A stretch of DNA of 64,000 nt from Pyricularia pennisetigena. Its lineage: Eukaryota; Ascomycota; Sordariomycetes; Magnaporthales; Pyriculariaceae. Shown here in pieces: positions 47,156 to 59,406 of this stretch. Every line of letters starts with the position of its first letter. Within the stretch, counting starts at the first letter, position 1. Location of the stretch: assembly GCF_004337985.1 (NCBI RefSeq), contig NC_043742.1:2528176-2592175 (forward strand). The letters are read 5' to 3'. The position numbers and the translations under genes are program-made. The notes below the pieces were generated by a model. It did no database searches and had not been told where the DNA came from. It saw only the letters and a program-made list of their open reading frames with translations.

Positions 47156-48530
47156 TTCCTAATAATATACGAAAATGGGATACGAAATTACGCCTCCTAT
47201 TTGTATAAATAATAAAAAAAAGCGGCGGAATTAAAATACGGTGGCATTTTAGGAAACGATGGATATAATTAACAATTATTTGGGAAAATAAACTAATAAA
47301 CGCCGACGAACGAATTAAACGGTATTATAACCATAGGTTAAAATGCTGGTTAGCGTTAACGGTTGCAAAAATATCCAATATAGGAACGTTTATAAATTTA
47401 TAACCCAAAAGTTAAAGGGCGATTAAGGTTAAATTTTAATTAAATTAAATGACGTGTTTTGGATTATAAAAGGGTCGAGCGATAAAAAAGGCGACGCCGA
47501 ATTGGATTAACCAGGGGGGGAGGATTAAGTAGCGCAAGGTATATAATTGTTAAATACCAAAATCCCCAATTAACGGTTTAAATAAAACGACCAAATGCTG
47601 GATAATAATAATTGTTACGTAAATTAAAAGTTTAGATTATATATAGGCTGGTACGGCGTAACGGCGCCCCGATTAAAAATAAAAAAGTTCGATATTGCGA
47701 ATTGTAACAATTATTACGGTTAAACTCCGGAAATTTTGGCGTTTCCATTTTGATTTTATTTTATTAGCAGAAAGCCCCATACGTAAACCCAATTATAATT
47801 ACCTTTTTTTTTATTTTTATTAGTTTTTTTTTTTTTTACAATAAAAACTTTTTTCCCAACCGCCAGATTTTTTTTATAACAATTGATAAACAATTGTAAC
47901 GATTAAACCAACGTTTAATTTTTAACTAATAAACGTGACAATTGTTATAATCGCAAAGTTGCTTTAGCAAATATTATAAACATATTCGTTAGGAAATCTG
48001 ATTAAAGTATTTTTAATTGGATAAAATTATTTATATTTTACCCACTTAAACAGGTATTAGCCCAATCGTAACGAGGGTAAATTATAATTAACGCCCCTGT
48101 ATCGCAAAGGTACCCCTTACCCGGCTAGGTCCGGGGTAAATTAATTAATTTTATTGTAATAATAATTACAATAATTGCTTTAATTCGCCAAAAACCGTAA
48201 TAATTGTTACAATTACGTTCCTTTATTACTATAGTTCCCAAAAAACGCTAAAAAGGTAAAATTTCCGCCCAAACCACCACCAAATTTACATTGGAATATA
48301 TACCCAATAATGCTAAATTACCTGCCCATTTAATAATTATACTTAAAAAGGAGCGCGGACAAAAAAAATAAACTAATATTTTAAGGATTTGGAAAATTAC
48401 GACGCGGATATTGCAATTGTTTTGGAATTAAATTTTGCTCGGTTGGACCGTTTTATATTATAAAGTTATTCGGATGCAACCGGAATCCCCCTAAATTTTC
48501 CCCCCATTTTTAATAATAATAATAATAATT
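47156..48530. other. Palindrome-rich spacer of the helicase element
   Basis: About 1.4 kb without a convincing frame between the RecQ-like and SNF2-like genes. Contains repeated GTAACAATTATTAC-type palindromes at about 47700-47720, 47880-47950 and 48155-48215, conserved at the matching positions in the left copy (about 14230-14300, 14500-14520, 14735-14755). May hold the promoter of the SNF2-like gene. Confidence 0.5.
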
Positions 48531-48539
48531 AAAATGATG

Positions 48540-48765
48540 TTAATATGGATTCCGGCGATAATAAATTTACCCCCGCCCCCGTCGATAAGGATAAAAATAA
48601 TGCCGATATGGACGCCGGCGATAACGAACCTACCCCCGCCCCCGTTAATTATAATAACGACGATATTTATATGGGCGAAAACGATAATTAACCTGCCCCC
48701 GCGTCCGCTAATAAAGGCGATAATAATATTAATATGGACGATAATTATAACGAATTTGCCCCGGA
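48540..48765 (+). repeat. Coding repeat, acidic/PAPV units
   Basis: Three to four imperfect units of about 70 bp, each containing a GATAACGAA-like stretch followed by CCCGCCCCCGT. Same array at 13700-13920 in the left copy. In the SNF2 direction it encodes Asp/Asn-rich linkers with PAPV. Confidence 0.6.
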
Positions 48766-49380
48766 TTTGGATAACCGCCAATTGCAAATTTTTTTGGTAT
48801 TTTTTAAACCATTTACCAGCGTATTATCCCCGCTATTAAAGGATTTTAAAAACCGGCCCCCTGTATTATAACCGGAGGTTATTATTAACCCGGTACCCCC
48901 GCTATTAAATAGGCCGCCCGTACCCCGTATATATAAAGCCACCACCGTTCGGCCAGCCAAAACTAATTTCATTTCGGTATCGCGGACGCAGTTTAAACTT
49001 AATTCGACGCCAAATAATGGATTAATAAATTTCGCATAACCCGAATATTATTTCCTATCGTATAAGGATACGGATTTTTTAAATTGCTTGCCCGTCCCGT
49101 TATAAAAAGACTTTTAATTGGGTAAAAACCAATCCGTATCGGCGATAATTATTATAATTTGGCGCAGGGTAGGGAATACGAATATTGTTAAAATAGTTCG
49201 CATTATACCCCATTTGGGTTATATTAATTGTTTTAAAATTGATAATAATACCAACCCGCCCGTTTAATTCGGTCGCGGAAATAATATTTTCCGTAATACG
49301 AACGAAACCCCAATCGTCCAAATTTTAAACGTTTTTAATCCGTTGCTGGCGTCGCCGCAGCAAAAGCACGCGTTAATGGC

Positions 49381-50025
49381 TGTGAGGAGGTTACGAGATA
49401 GAATAAGCTTAATCTTGAACGCGGGGAAAAGTGGATCACGTATAAGGCTGATGGAACGTTGAAATGGCAGATAACCGTCTGCTAGCGGGTAATAGAGATG
49501 ATATATTTTTGTTGTTGCACAATCGATTCGTTGAATCGTTGAATCGATGAAGGTTATGAAGGTGATAAATCTAAGGCTAAGTTATGAATTACGTGTTCGA
49601 ATCCGTAGGTGCAGATCTTCGATCCGGATGTCCGGAATGCGGGGTCACGTCACATGATTTGGCCTTATTCATGTGACTGACCTGCCGACCTATTGAGCCT
49701 AACGGCCTATTGTGCTTATGCATGCACAGAAAATCTGCGACCACAACGGGATTCGAACCCACGCACTTCAACGTATATATGATATAGATTATGGTACGTG
49801 CATTATACCACTAAGCTAGATTAAATATGACGTATTTGTTTTGTTGTTGAAACTATGAACAAAGACGTGATATATAAAGCTTTGTGTGTATAAACGCGTA
49901 TACGTTTTATTTGTTATTTATTTATTTATTCGATGCAGGGTGACTAATAAAATTAGTCCGTGCTAGCCGTTATAAGATAATGCAGGGTAGCTAATATAAT
50001 TAGCCCTGCGCTAGCCATGTTCACA
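49381..50025 (-). repeat. Solo copia A LTR
   Basis: 645 bp, reverse orientation (TGTGAGGAGG...CATGTTCACA on +), with the exact target duplication ATGGC (49376-49380 and 50026-50030). Inside the N-terminal half of the SNF2-like gene. Confidence 0.95.
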
Positions 50026-51664
50026 ATGGCCAGATTTTGGTATACCATTTTAACAGTAATTCGTCGAATATAAGCGAGGTAATGGTCGTATTTGGCTACG
50101 AAACGATAAATGTTTTGGTATAATATATTAATATAATAGGTTAGTGTTTCCTTTTATTGGATTGCGATAATTATTACAATTTTTGCATTAATATATCCTG
50201 TTATTTATTATATTGTGACAGCTGTTACAATTTTTTGCGGTAATGCTAAACAATTATTATTATAATATAACAGTTATTACAATTTGGTTTTCACTTTTTT
50301 ATATATTTTGGGATAACGGGTACAATTTTAATTGTTAGTTAATTTATTTTTAATCGCCGACGTATTCGGTTTTTTAATTTATTTTCAGGCAGGTAATCCC
50401 GGCAAATAAATTAAAAGTAATAAAATGCCCGTTTGGTAAAAGACCTTGGTTTCCGTACCGGATATATTTAACGATAGGGGTATTAAACCCATTTTCGATA
50501 ATTTGGTAAATCGGCGTCGTTTACCCCCTTTCCCCCCTTTTATCCGCCAAAACGACATTAATTTCCCCGGGTTAAAGATATTCGCAAATAAATTTAAACC
50601 GGTTATAATTCCCACAATTTTCGCCACGATGTTAATTTACCTGCGGATAATAACCACCGGACCTGATTTTAAAAACGGCGATTTAAGGTTTAAAACCGCT
50701 AACCCTGGACTATATATGTATAGCGGTTATTATATCGACGATTGGTTTAGGGTTTGCTACCATTTTTTTTATTTTGTTTTTCGCTGGCAGGGAAAAATCG
50801 TTATTGGAAGCAAAAAAGGTTTTAACGATTTTGGTGGAAATTACCGCAATTTTTTTCAATTTAATGTCGAATAATTTTCCACCCTGTTTGCTGTCGCCGA
50901 TTATACAATTATCGCCGATAACGTTATCGTTTTGAACAATTTACATTTGATGCAATTTTAGCATCGTTTGGTTACCCGTTCGCGAGCCGACCAAATTATC
51001 GACGTCGCCAATTTGTTTGGTTTTAACCGCGCCTATTATAATAGGACGATAATAATATTCGTTATCGATACCTGGTCCCGTTTTAAATTTATTAAAGTCG
51101 GACGGCTGAAAAAAAAAAAGCGTGTAGATTAAATTTAAGTGTACCTATTGGATTTGTTAATATTTAAGGGTATTTTTAACAATTTGTACGACGAGGGGCG
51201 GTTCCATTATCCTATTTTTACCAAACTTAAAATAAAAATTACCGAATTTTATTCCAAATTTTTTGGCGACGATTAATAAAACGATATCCTTAATTTTATA
51301 TAAACCCAATCCACCATCGCCGATCGATTTGCTAATATGGACCGCGCAAAAAAGGAAATTTTCGAGGACGCCCGCGAAAGGATTTTAACGGTTTTTTTGG
51401 TATACTATACGCAATTTTTTATTTTAACCAAAAATTATTTTTAAACTGGTTATCTTTTTAATTCGGACGCGATTTAGGCTGCTATAAAAAAGTTGCGCTT
51501 TTTTTAAAACATTTTGCCTGTCGACGGTTTAAATACCGATAACAAAATCGGTTTTAAATACAAAAAAATTAAAGGTAAATATTTTTGGTTTAATTGGGAT
51601 ATGTTTAATGCTCCTTTTAATCGCTATTGGTTACCCCATTAACTGGTTGGTAAATTATATATAC

Positions 51665-51800
51665 ATTATCCCTAATAATTGTAATTATCGTCACAATTTT
51701 GCCCCTATTTTTGTAATTACTGTTACAATTTTGCCCCAATTTTTGTAATTATTATTACAATCCCACCCCTATTTTTGTAATTATTGTCACAATTTTTGTT
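51665..51800. repeat. 36-bp minisatellite with palindromes
   Basis: Four imperfect units of about 36 bp: TTTGCCCCTATTTTTG followed by a TAATTACTGTTACAA-type palindrome half. Counterpart of 11300-11435 in the left copy. It lies just upstream of SNF2 motif I and may be an intron. Confidence 0.65.
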
Positions 51801-53153
51801 TTTGCTAAATTAACTTTTTTTCGGTTTAAATGCCTATACCCTATTAAAATTGGAGCAATTAGTTTTTAAAAATTGGTTATTAACCAACGAAATAGGTATA
51901 GGAAAAACGATTATTTATTTTACGGCGATTTATATATGGTATATCCGTTACTAATACGACCGATTTATCCAAAATACCGACGGATGTTTTCCTATTTTAA
52001 TTTTCGTCCCGGCCAGCCTTATTTCGCAGATATTTTAAAAAGTAATAACCAATTTCCCAGCCTTCGACGTTAAATGCTATTATAGTTTAACCGAAATATG
52101 CGTTACCGATGCCCCGCGAACGGTTGTTATTTTTACCCAAGCGCAATTTCACGATATTTTAACCAAATTCGCCGCCCGTAAATCTAATATTAAATTTGCG
52201 GGTACGGTTATTATTATATTTTATTCGATATTCTTAATCCGAAAAATTGAGCAGTTGGACGAAATCCATAACGCGGAAAAGGTGTTTAATTTATGGTGCA
52301 TGGATAAAATTATCGATTCCAATCCTTAGCTGCGCCCCCCCGACGTCGACAATTTCGACGATAATTCCGACATTAAAAATAATACCCAATAAATATTTTT
52401 TATAATAATTGTTAAAATTTCGTTATATTAATATATTTGTTTAAATTAAATAATTTTATTAGGAACCGTTAACGCAAAAACGGTCGGAAAGCCGATTTTT
52501 CCACGGGCGAAAACACCAAAAATATCCGGCGTTTGGTTATGTATCTATTATCCGGTATTTTTTTTCAACGTGTAATTAGAAACGAAATTTAATATTTCCG
52601 TTACCGCGAATTGATAATATACCGCGTATTTCGCTTTATCCTTTGTATTAATCGGGGTATAGCTATTACCACGCCGATTATTAATAAAATTAGGGATATT
52701 ATTGGTTTTAATGCCCTGGTTTGGGATAAAGCTGCGATCCTTTTCGCCCGATTTAAAAGCCTGTTTTAAGGAAATATATTTACGGTTAATTACATTGGGA
52801 AAGTAGTGGTTATTTCGTCGTTTTTAATATCGATAAAAATATTAGAATTTTTTTATAAGAATTCGAGTCGATGGGTTGGAAATGGTGGCTGTTTTACCTT
52901 CGAATTTTGAATTTTATAATTCCTATTATTATACCAGACGAAAAATCGTTAATAATTTTTAAATACACGGGCGTATTTACGGTACGCAGGGGTATAAACA
53001 CCGGGTCTATTTTACCCAGCGGTATAATTATTTATCCCCGTAAACGCATTCCGTTTTATAGTATTATTATTAAAAAATTCCAATTTGGCCACCGTTTCGA
53101 AGACGTTATAACGAATACCGAGGCAATTTTCAAAAATATTATTACCGAATTCG

Positions 53154-53807
53154 TGTGAACATGGCTAGCGCAGGGCTCATTATATTAGCTACCCTGCATT
53201 ATCTTATAACGGCTAGCACGGGCTAATTTTATTAGTCACCCTGCATTGAATAAATAAATAAATACCAAATAAAACGTATACGCGTTTATACACACAAAGC
53301 TTTATATATCACGTCTTTGTTCATAGTTTCAACAACAAAACAAATACGTCATATTTAATCTAGCTTAGTGGTATAATACACGTACCATAATCTATATTAT
53401 ATATACGTTGAAGTGCGTGGGTTCGAATCCCGTTGTGGTCGCAGATTTTCTGTGCATGCATAAGCACAATAGGCCGTTAGGTTTAATGGGCCGTTAGGCT
53501 CAATAGGTCGGCAGGTCAGTCGCATGAATAAGGCCAAATCATGTGACGTGACCCCGCATTCCGGACATCCGGATCGAAGATCTGCACCTACGGATTCGAA
53601 CACGTAATTCACAACTTAGCCTTAGATTCATCACCTTCATAACCTTCAACGATTCAACGAATCGATTGTGCAACAATAATAATATATCATCTCTATTACC
53701 CGCTAGCAGACGGTTATCTGCCATTTCAACGTTCCATCAGCCTTATACGTGATCCACTTTTCCCCGCGTTCAAGATTAAGCTTATTCTATCTCGTAACCT
53801 CCTCACA
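53154..53807 (+). repeat. Solo copia A LTR
   Basis: 654 bp, TGTGAACATGG...CCTCACA, with the exact target duplication ATTCG (53149-53153 and 53808-53812). The reading frame of the SNF2-like gene (FKNIITEF.. / ..GENTDDIG) continues across it once it is removed. Confidence 0.95.
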
Positions 53808-56029
53808 ATTCGTGGGGGAAAATACCGACGATATTGGTCCCGCTCCATTAGGAGTTTTTATTAATGCGGATACCATAACTGGTAACCGCCAAATTTCGGT
53901 TTTTTTTAATATAGGTTTTATCCGTTTGCTGCAGTTTTTAGTAATTAACTACCTTTTTTGGTTAATAATTTACGCCGAAAACGATACCCGGGATGTTAAT
54001 TCGGCGGAATTGGGTAAAATATTGGCGTTAAAAGGAGTGGATTTTAAGGCCAAATACCGTAACGTCCGACAAAATTTTAAAAAAAGTTAATAGGAAGGAG
54101 AAACCCGTTTTGGATCGGTAATTGTGGACGTTTTAATTTAGTATAACGGCGACGGTTTTTTTAACTGGGTTTATTCGAAAACCTGCATTAATTTTAAACC
54201 GTTATTTCCGTCGGGCAGGGTTGAAATAATCCATTTTATATTAAACGAATAGCTATTTATTGCCCGCGTGGTCGAAATTTGCATAAAGGAAAAGAAAAAG
54301 GGTTAACGCGTCCTGGTTATAACCCCCAATCCTTGGATTTCAACGTAAATTGGTTATATGGTGATAATTGTTACAATTGTTTTCCTTCCCCACAGCTATT
54401 ATAATAATTATTACAATTTTTATATTTTTGGATTGTAATAAATATTATAATGGTTGTTATTTTTCCATTTTTGTAATAATTGTTACAATTTTTAATATAC
54501 TTGCTAACTTTTTTAGTTTTATTGCTTTTATTTTGGAAAAAGCCAGTTTCGGTGTAATTATTATCCGATTAGGCCTGTTCCAAACCGAACGCGATAAAAC
54601 CGTTTCCGATTTTACCGATTCCAGTTTCAATTTTAACGTTTGTGTCCTAAATATTAATATTTCCAGCGCTGGTTTTAATTTGCACCCCAATTATTGCACT
54701 GGTATTATTATCCTTTTAATATGGAACGTTAATATATAATTGCAAATTTGTGGTCGTTTAATTCGGTTGGGTTAAAATAAGCCTATTATTTGGCGCATTT
54801 TCGAAGTGCGAGGTATTTTTTTCGATTAGGTAAAAGATCGTATGTTCCGGAAAATTAATGCCCCTTTTTTTACTGTTCCGGCCGTTATTAATATATAATA
54901 AATATTATTTAAATATATTACGCGTATGCGTTTCCCTAAAGTTATCCAATTTCCAATTGTTAAATAATTCCTAACGTATAAAGTAATGGTAATTATATTT
55001 TCCTGGTTTTTTAATTATTTTGTTTGGATAGCAAAACCCGCCCAACATTTTAATACTTTTTATTTTAATAGGACGCGCCGTATAGGCGAATTTTATTTTC
55101 GCCTGGTTTTAATATTCGTATTAAATATTTTCAAATAATTTAACGAACAGGATTTGGTGGAAAAAACGTCAATTTTTATTTTAACGTTGGGTCCAGTTTA
55201 TATTAATTATTAATACCAGGAGTAAAATGGTGGCCGTAATACGTTTATTAATTATACTAATTATATATATTTGCTTTATTTCGATTTTACCATTATAAAT
55301 TAAGGGTTTATGGTTAAATTAATAAAATGGATCAAAAATAGCGATGGATTTTACGACGAAACCGCGACCGCGCGGGTTATCGGGGCCCTAATAAAAGATT
55401 TTGGTTTTTGGGTTATTAAACGCCGGGAAATTAATAAACCGTTTGAAAAAGGTATTTTTGGTAATAATAACGCCGATTTTTTGGCGGTCGTTATTCCGTT
55501 TTTTTCATTTATCGATTTTGGTTTTAATTACGATAAATTTATATTCGATTCGTTAAGGAAACCCTATATACCCATTTTAAAAAAGGATAAGGAGGAGGAC
55601 GATTCGGTCCCTAAATCGTTTACCGCGACCTTAGTTCGGAAAAGGAAACGTGGCGTTAATAAACCCATTTCTAAACAAATATTTAACGCTGCCAAACGTT
55701 TTTATTTTTTTTAATCGGTTTGGGTTTTTTTATTTTGCTTTTTTTTGGGGTTTGGTATTATAAAATTGGGGGTTTTATATATATAATATTATAATAATTA
55801 TTATTATTAGGATCCGGTTTAATGGATTTATTATTCGTGGTTAATGGGGTATTATAATAACGGTTATTACCAGGATTTTTTTTGCTGGATTTATAATTGG
55901 CGGTGGATGGAGGATATGGTTTATTTGGGTAAGGAAAATGGATAGGAAACGGGTTACTTATACGGAAAATTTTGGAGGAAATTATATTTCGCATTTTATT
56001 TTAAACCAAATTTACGATTGGTATTTATT

Positions 56030-57961
56030 TGTTTGTATTTACTGGTTTTGCGGACGCTGTTTTGCTTCCGTTATTCGCGGGTAAGGTTACCGTTATTCGT
56101 CCATTTAACTTTTTTTTATAATGGAACGATTTTCGTTTTTACCCGTTTTAGTTTGCATGATTTGCTTTTTATTATTTTAAATTTTATGCGCCTTTTTCGT
56201 CGGATTTTTCGTATATTCCGTCCAGCAAATTTTTTTCGGTGTTAATTATACCATTAATATCTAAACCGTTTGTCCGGTTGTATCCTTTTTTTAAATTTGC
56301 CCCTGTTTTTTCAATATCCGCCTAAAATAGCACGTTATTGGGGCGTACGATTTTTTAATTAAATGCCTCCAATTTGTCGCCCATTAGTTTTTTTAAACCC
56401 AAGTATAATAAATTAGGGCCGTCGAAATCGAAATTGGGTAATATTTCAGTTTTTTCGTTTCCCCAACCATTTTGGAATAATAAATACGTATAATGGATTA
56501 TATTTTAGTTAATTAATATTATATGGTATTTGCTGTTAATGCGTGTACGGGCGATGTTTTCCAATATTTTGCGCACCGTAGTTGCGATTGGCCCCATCGT
56601 TGCATAATTTAGGAATGTTTTTCGCAAATCGTGCGTGGAATTACGGTTGTTTTTAATATTTATAGCGAAATTTTTATTAATATATTTAATTGCTAAGTTT
56701 ACCGGTTTAAATCCATTCCCGGCCGTGGTACATTTTACGAACATTAATTTTAAAATCCCGGTGCGCAGCGGTTAATTTGTGATTTTTGGTCGTAATAACC
56801 AGGTTAAATATAGCATTTTAAAATTATAATTTTTTATTTTGCAACCGTAAAAAAATAGGACCAATTGCGGTATTATAGTTTTTAATACGCCGTAATTTTT
56901 TTAGTGGAACGCGTTTATTATTATTTATAAAAGGTTAATTATTTGTAAATAACGGCGTTGCGTGCGGAAAGCGATATTAATTTTGGGTTTTATATCCCAT
57001 AATCTAATACCCATTAAACCGTTAATATAACCAGCGAATATATTATCGTAAACACGGTTTACCACGGAAATATATATATTATATAATATATCGGTAAAAG
57101 CTTTTTCCAGGGCGTTTTTAAAAATTTAATCCCTATCCAATAATCCGTTTTAAATTAAAATAGTAATTATAATATATAAAATGCGGGACCGGAATATATT
57201 TTGTAAAAGCCGTAAAACGTGGTAAAACTCCTTTTTATTTTTTTGAAATTGGTTATATTTCCCCAACCCTATTATATTTATGGATATAATGGGGGCGTAA
57301 TATTACCATAACTGGTTAATAAAATTGAGTTCGATATAAAAAAACGCTAGTACGGGTAATATTTATTGTTTTTTATTAAAAGGTTAAAATAATTCGATAT
57401 AAATTCCCTAAATGGTACGGATATATAACTTTATTTTTTAATTTCTATAAACGAGGAATAGGACGGAAAAATAGTCGAAATGGTCGGGTAGCAGGTTTAA
57501 AAAACGTTTAAAAAGGATTTCGTGGATTTGGATAATTTTTGCGTATTCCCCTTCGTTTTCGGTAATAGCGGGGGTTTGGATAAGGTAGGAAATTAATATA
57601 GTTCGTGCGAGGGTAGGGTATTGTGGGATTGTTCCAGGCGTATATAGGCGGTTGGGGAATAAAAAACCACAAATTTGGTGCATTATATAATATTTGGCGT
57701 TTTCGTAATAGGTGTCCGGATATTGTAAAAAGGCGGGCGTTTGCAACCATTTTTGGCGGAAAAGTACGGTGGCGTGCCATTGGGGTTGCGTGTATCGTTT
57801 AAATCCTGGCGTTAATATAAGGAAATACGATGTTAAGTTTTGCATTTGGTTACGTTTTCCATGTTTAAAATCCTGTACCTTGTCCAGAAAGTTGAAATTG
57901 TTATATACGAAGGATAGCGTTGGGTTACGAGCGATCCTTTTTAAATTTGTTTATATATTAA

Positions 57962-58003
<42 letters not shown>

Positions 58004-59100
58004 AAAAATTATTATTGCTGTTCGCGGTAAAAGCTAAATATAGATATGGATATTGCTAATAACGTATTCGGGTAACGGCGACAAATTGTTGGGTTTACCG
58101 TTTAGTAGTTTTATAAAATAAATATATTCCAAACCCGGATAATGTGTTTACAATACGTCGTGGAATTCCATTATTTATAAGGTATAATGCGAATACGCGT
58201 AGCAAATAATTGTTTTTTTGGGGGGAATATCCGTAGGTTAAAATCGTTAATATTAATATAACGCGTTAATCTTTTAACGTTGGGGGGTTTATAGTTTTTA
58301 AAAAAGTATTTGGTTCCAAATATACTACGTTCGAAATTTATAACGATAAATAAAACGGGCGGTAGCCCCGGGCATGGAATAATAATAAAAATATAAATTT
58401 GTATAATATTGGCGCTTTGGACGGGATTTCCTGGGTGGACGTATTAAATATTTGTTTAAATTAATCCATATCGTTTACGTTTTTGGCGGAACAATCCTTT
58501 ATTCCCGAAAATTGGAAATTTGTAGGTTCGAACCGGTTAAAAAGGCGTAAATATTATATTAATTGCTGCAATTCCCTGCGCAAAAGGTCGGTTTTAATAG
58601 GCGTAGGAAATTTATTATTAAAACGGTATTCGACCCTATTAACGCGTAAACGTTTTCGGATTTAAGGGTTTCGTAATGTTTTTTTAAAAAAAAATATTCG
58701 CGATAGGGCAAATTGGGTAATTTCGTGAAAATTTGCCGCTGTTACCCAAACGTGGATAAATTGCGTAAAATTGGTGCGTCGGTAACGGTTGCGCCAAAAT
58801 TTGGTAATATTGCAAATAAATTTGGTTTCGGGGTTTGTTTCCGTTTCGGATTCGGATTCCTTCGGTAATTGCTTTTAATTAATTAAAAAAGGTTTTAATT
58901 CCCATTTATTTTCGAATATACGCTTGGGCGATAGTAATTGGGATAACGATAAAAACGAAAATAATTGCGATATCGATGGAGGTAATAGGGTTAAATCGGA
59001 CGTAGGGTATTGGGTTGCAAATTGCGCGGATGGGAATATTTTTTCGGGTGTTTTTATTGGTATTATTGGAAATATATTTTCCATTGTTAAATTCGGGTTT
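56030..59100 (-). pseudogene. DUF6589-like protein gene (RIP-broken)
   Basis: Large gene convergent with the SNF2-like gene. From the N terminus: acidic region (59084-58875), the block YGYSPQKNNYLLRVFALYL at about 58230-58170, an AT microsatellite at 57968-58000, the open 135-codon block 57845-57438 (YENAKYYIMHQICGF, LLPDHFDYFSVLFLVY), then a GDQKT-type motif that now reads RN-stop-KI at about 57440-57425 (Gly>Arg, Asp>Asn, Gln>stop, Thr>Ile). The C-terminal block 56744-56505 contains AGNGFKPVNLAIKYINKNF. The GDQ motif and the late N-x-x-G block are what I associate with fungal DUF6589 proteins. Its function is not known to me. Being conserved in all copies and lying at the element's 3' side, it is a candidate transposase. 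Confidence 0.55.
57968..58000. repeat. (AT)n microsatellite
   Basis: About 16 uninterrupted TA dinucleotides inside the DUF6589-like gene. It separates two otherwise coding-like stretches, so it lies in an intron or is a later expansion. Confidence 0.85.
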
Positions 59101-59174
59101 TATTTGGTTTAATAATATATCGAATAAAGGTTAATATGCGTAAATATATGGTATGGTGGTAGAAATTTTTTATT

Positions 59175-59397
59175 TTTTTGTGTGTCGGGGGGAATAGTGG
59201 TTGGCGATATCGCAGTATTGGGTGTTTTATTGGTAGTACCGCTATAAACGGCGAAATACGACAAATTGTCTTTAAATTAGAACGAGCGCGATTTTTTCGG
59301 CCAATGTAATTGGTCGAAAAACCATGTGGCTAAAAGGTACATGGAGCGTTCGGTCCCCACTGCGAAGCAGGGGGGTCTAGTCTGAGCATTGAGACTA
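59175..59397 (-). repeat. Helicase element 3' terminus and sub-terminal region
   Basis: From outside inwards (minus strand): TAGTCTCAATGCTCAGACTAG, ACCCCCCTGCTTCGCAGTGG, GAACGCTCCATG and CCACATGGTTTTTCGACC. This block is shared with 25981-26200, 24380-24549 and, for 60 bp, 25092-25150. An inner CGCTATAAACGGCGAAATA stretch also occurs near the 5' end (about 44415-44425), suggesting matched sub-terminal protein-binding sites. Confidence 0.75.
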
Positions 59398-59406
59398 CTA
59401 AATCAT

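Larger units (their letters stand above)
48530..55735 (+). pseudogene. SNF2-like ATPase gene (RIP-broken, two LTRs inside)
   Basis: N-terminal acidic/proline segment at 48540-48760 with three imperfect repeats (GDN..TPAPV, GDNEPTPAPV). A long unknown region follows, with the open block 50446-50874. SNF2 domain: motif I LLTNEIGIGKTI at about 51876-51912, motif Ia ILIFVPASLISQ at about 51990-52030. C-terminal helicase half: RVLVITPNP at about 54305-54335, DSSFNFNVCVLNINISSAG at about 54615-54675 and QICGRLIRLGQNKP at about 54740-54785 (motif VI, the arginine-finger region of SNF2 proteins). C-terminal block 55310-55714. Palindrome-rich segments (51665-51800, 52390-52440, 54360-54490) look like introns. 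Solo copia-A LTRs at 49381 and 53154 split it. Family role: ATP-driven remodelling of protein-DNA complexes. Whether this is one gene or two is unclear. Confidence 0.65.
44258..59397 (+). mobile_element. Helicase element, right copy: complete giant DNA transposon
   Basis: Bounded by TAGTCTCAGGGC (44258) and GAGCATTGAGACTA (59397), giving 8-bp terminal inverted repeats TAGTCTCA/TGAGACTA. Flanked by the exact 9-bp duplication CTAAATCAT (44249-44257 and 59398-59406). The pre-insertion site, CTAAATCATATTATC in B2 gag, aligns base for base in length with the uninterrupted gag at about 18605-18622. Total 15140 bp; about 13.8 kb without two solo copia-A LTRs. Genes: RecQ-like helicase (+), unknown frame (+), SNF2-like ATPase (+) and a convergent DUF6589-like gene (-). 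All are RIP-broken. A 9-bp duplication is known for Mutator-like elements among others, but no MULE transposase is recognisable, so the superfamily is left open. Confidence 0.9.

Noticed and set aside
57968..58000. Telomeric or centromeric repeat
   Set aside because: Simple (AT)n microsatellite, no TTAGGG-type units.
44258..59397. Starship giant element
   Set aside because: No tyrosine-recombinase (DUF3435) captain gene is visible at either end, and the element has inverted termini with a 9-bp duplication.
44258..59397. Mutator-like element on the basis of 9-bp duplication
   Set aside because: The duplication length fits, but no MULE transposase motif is recognisable and the terminal repeats are only 8 bp.
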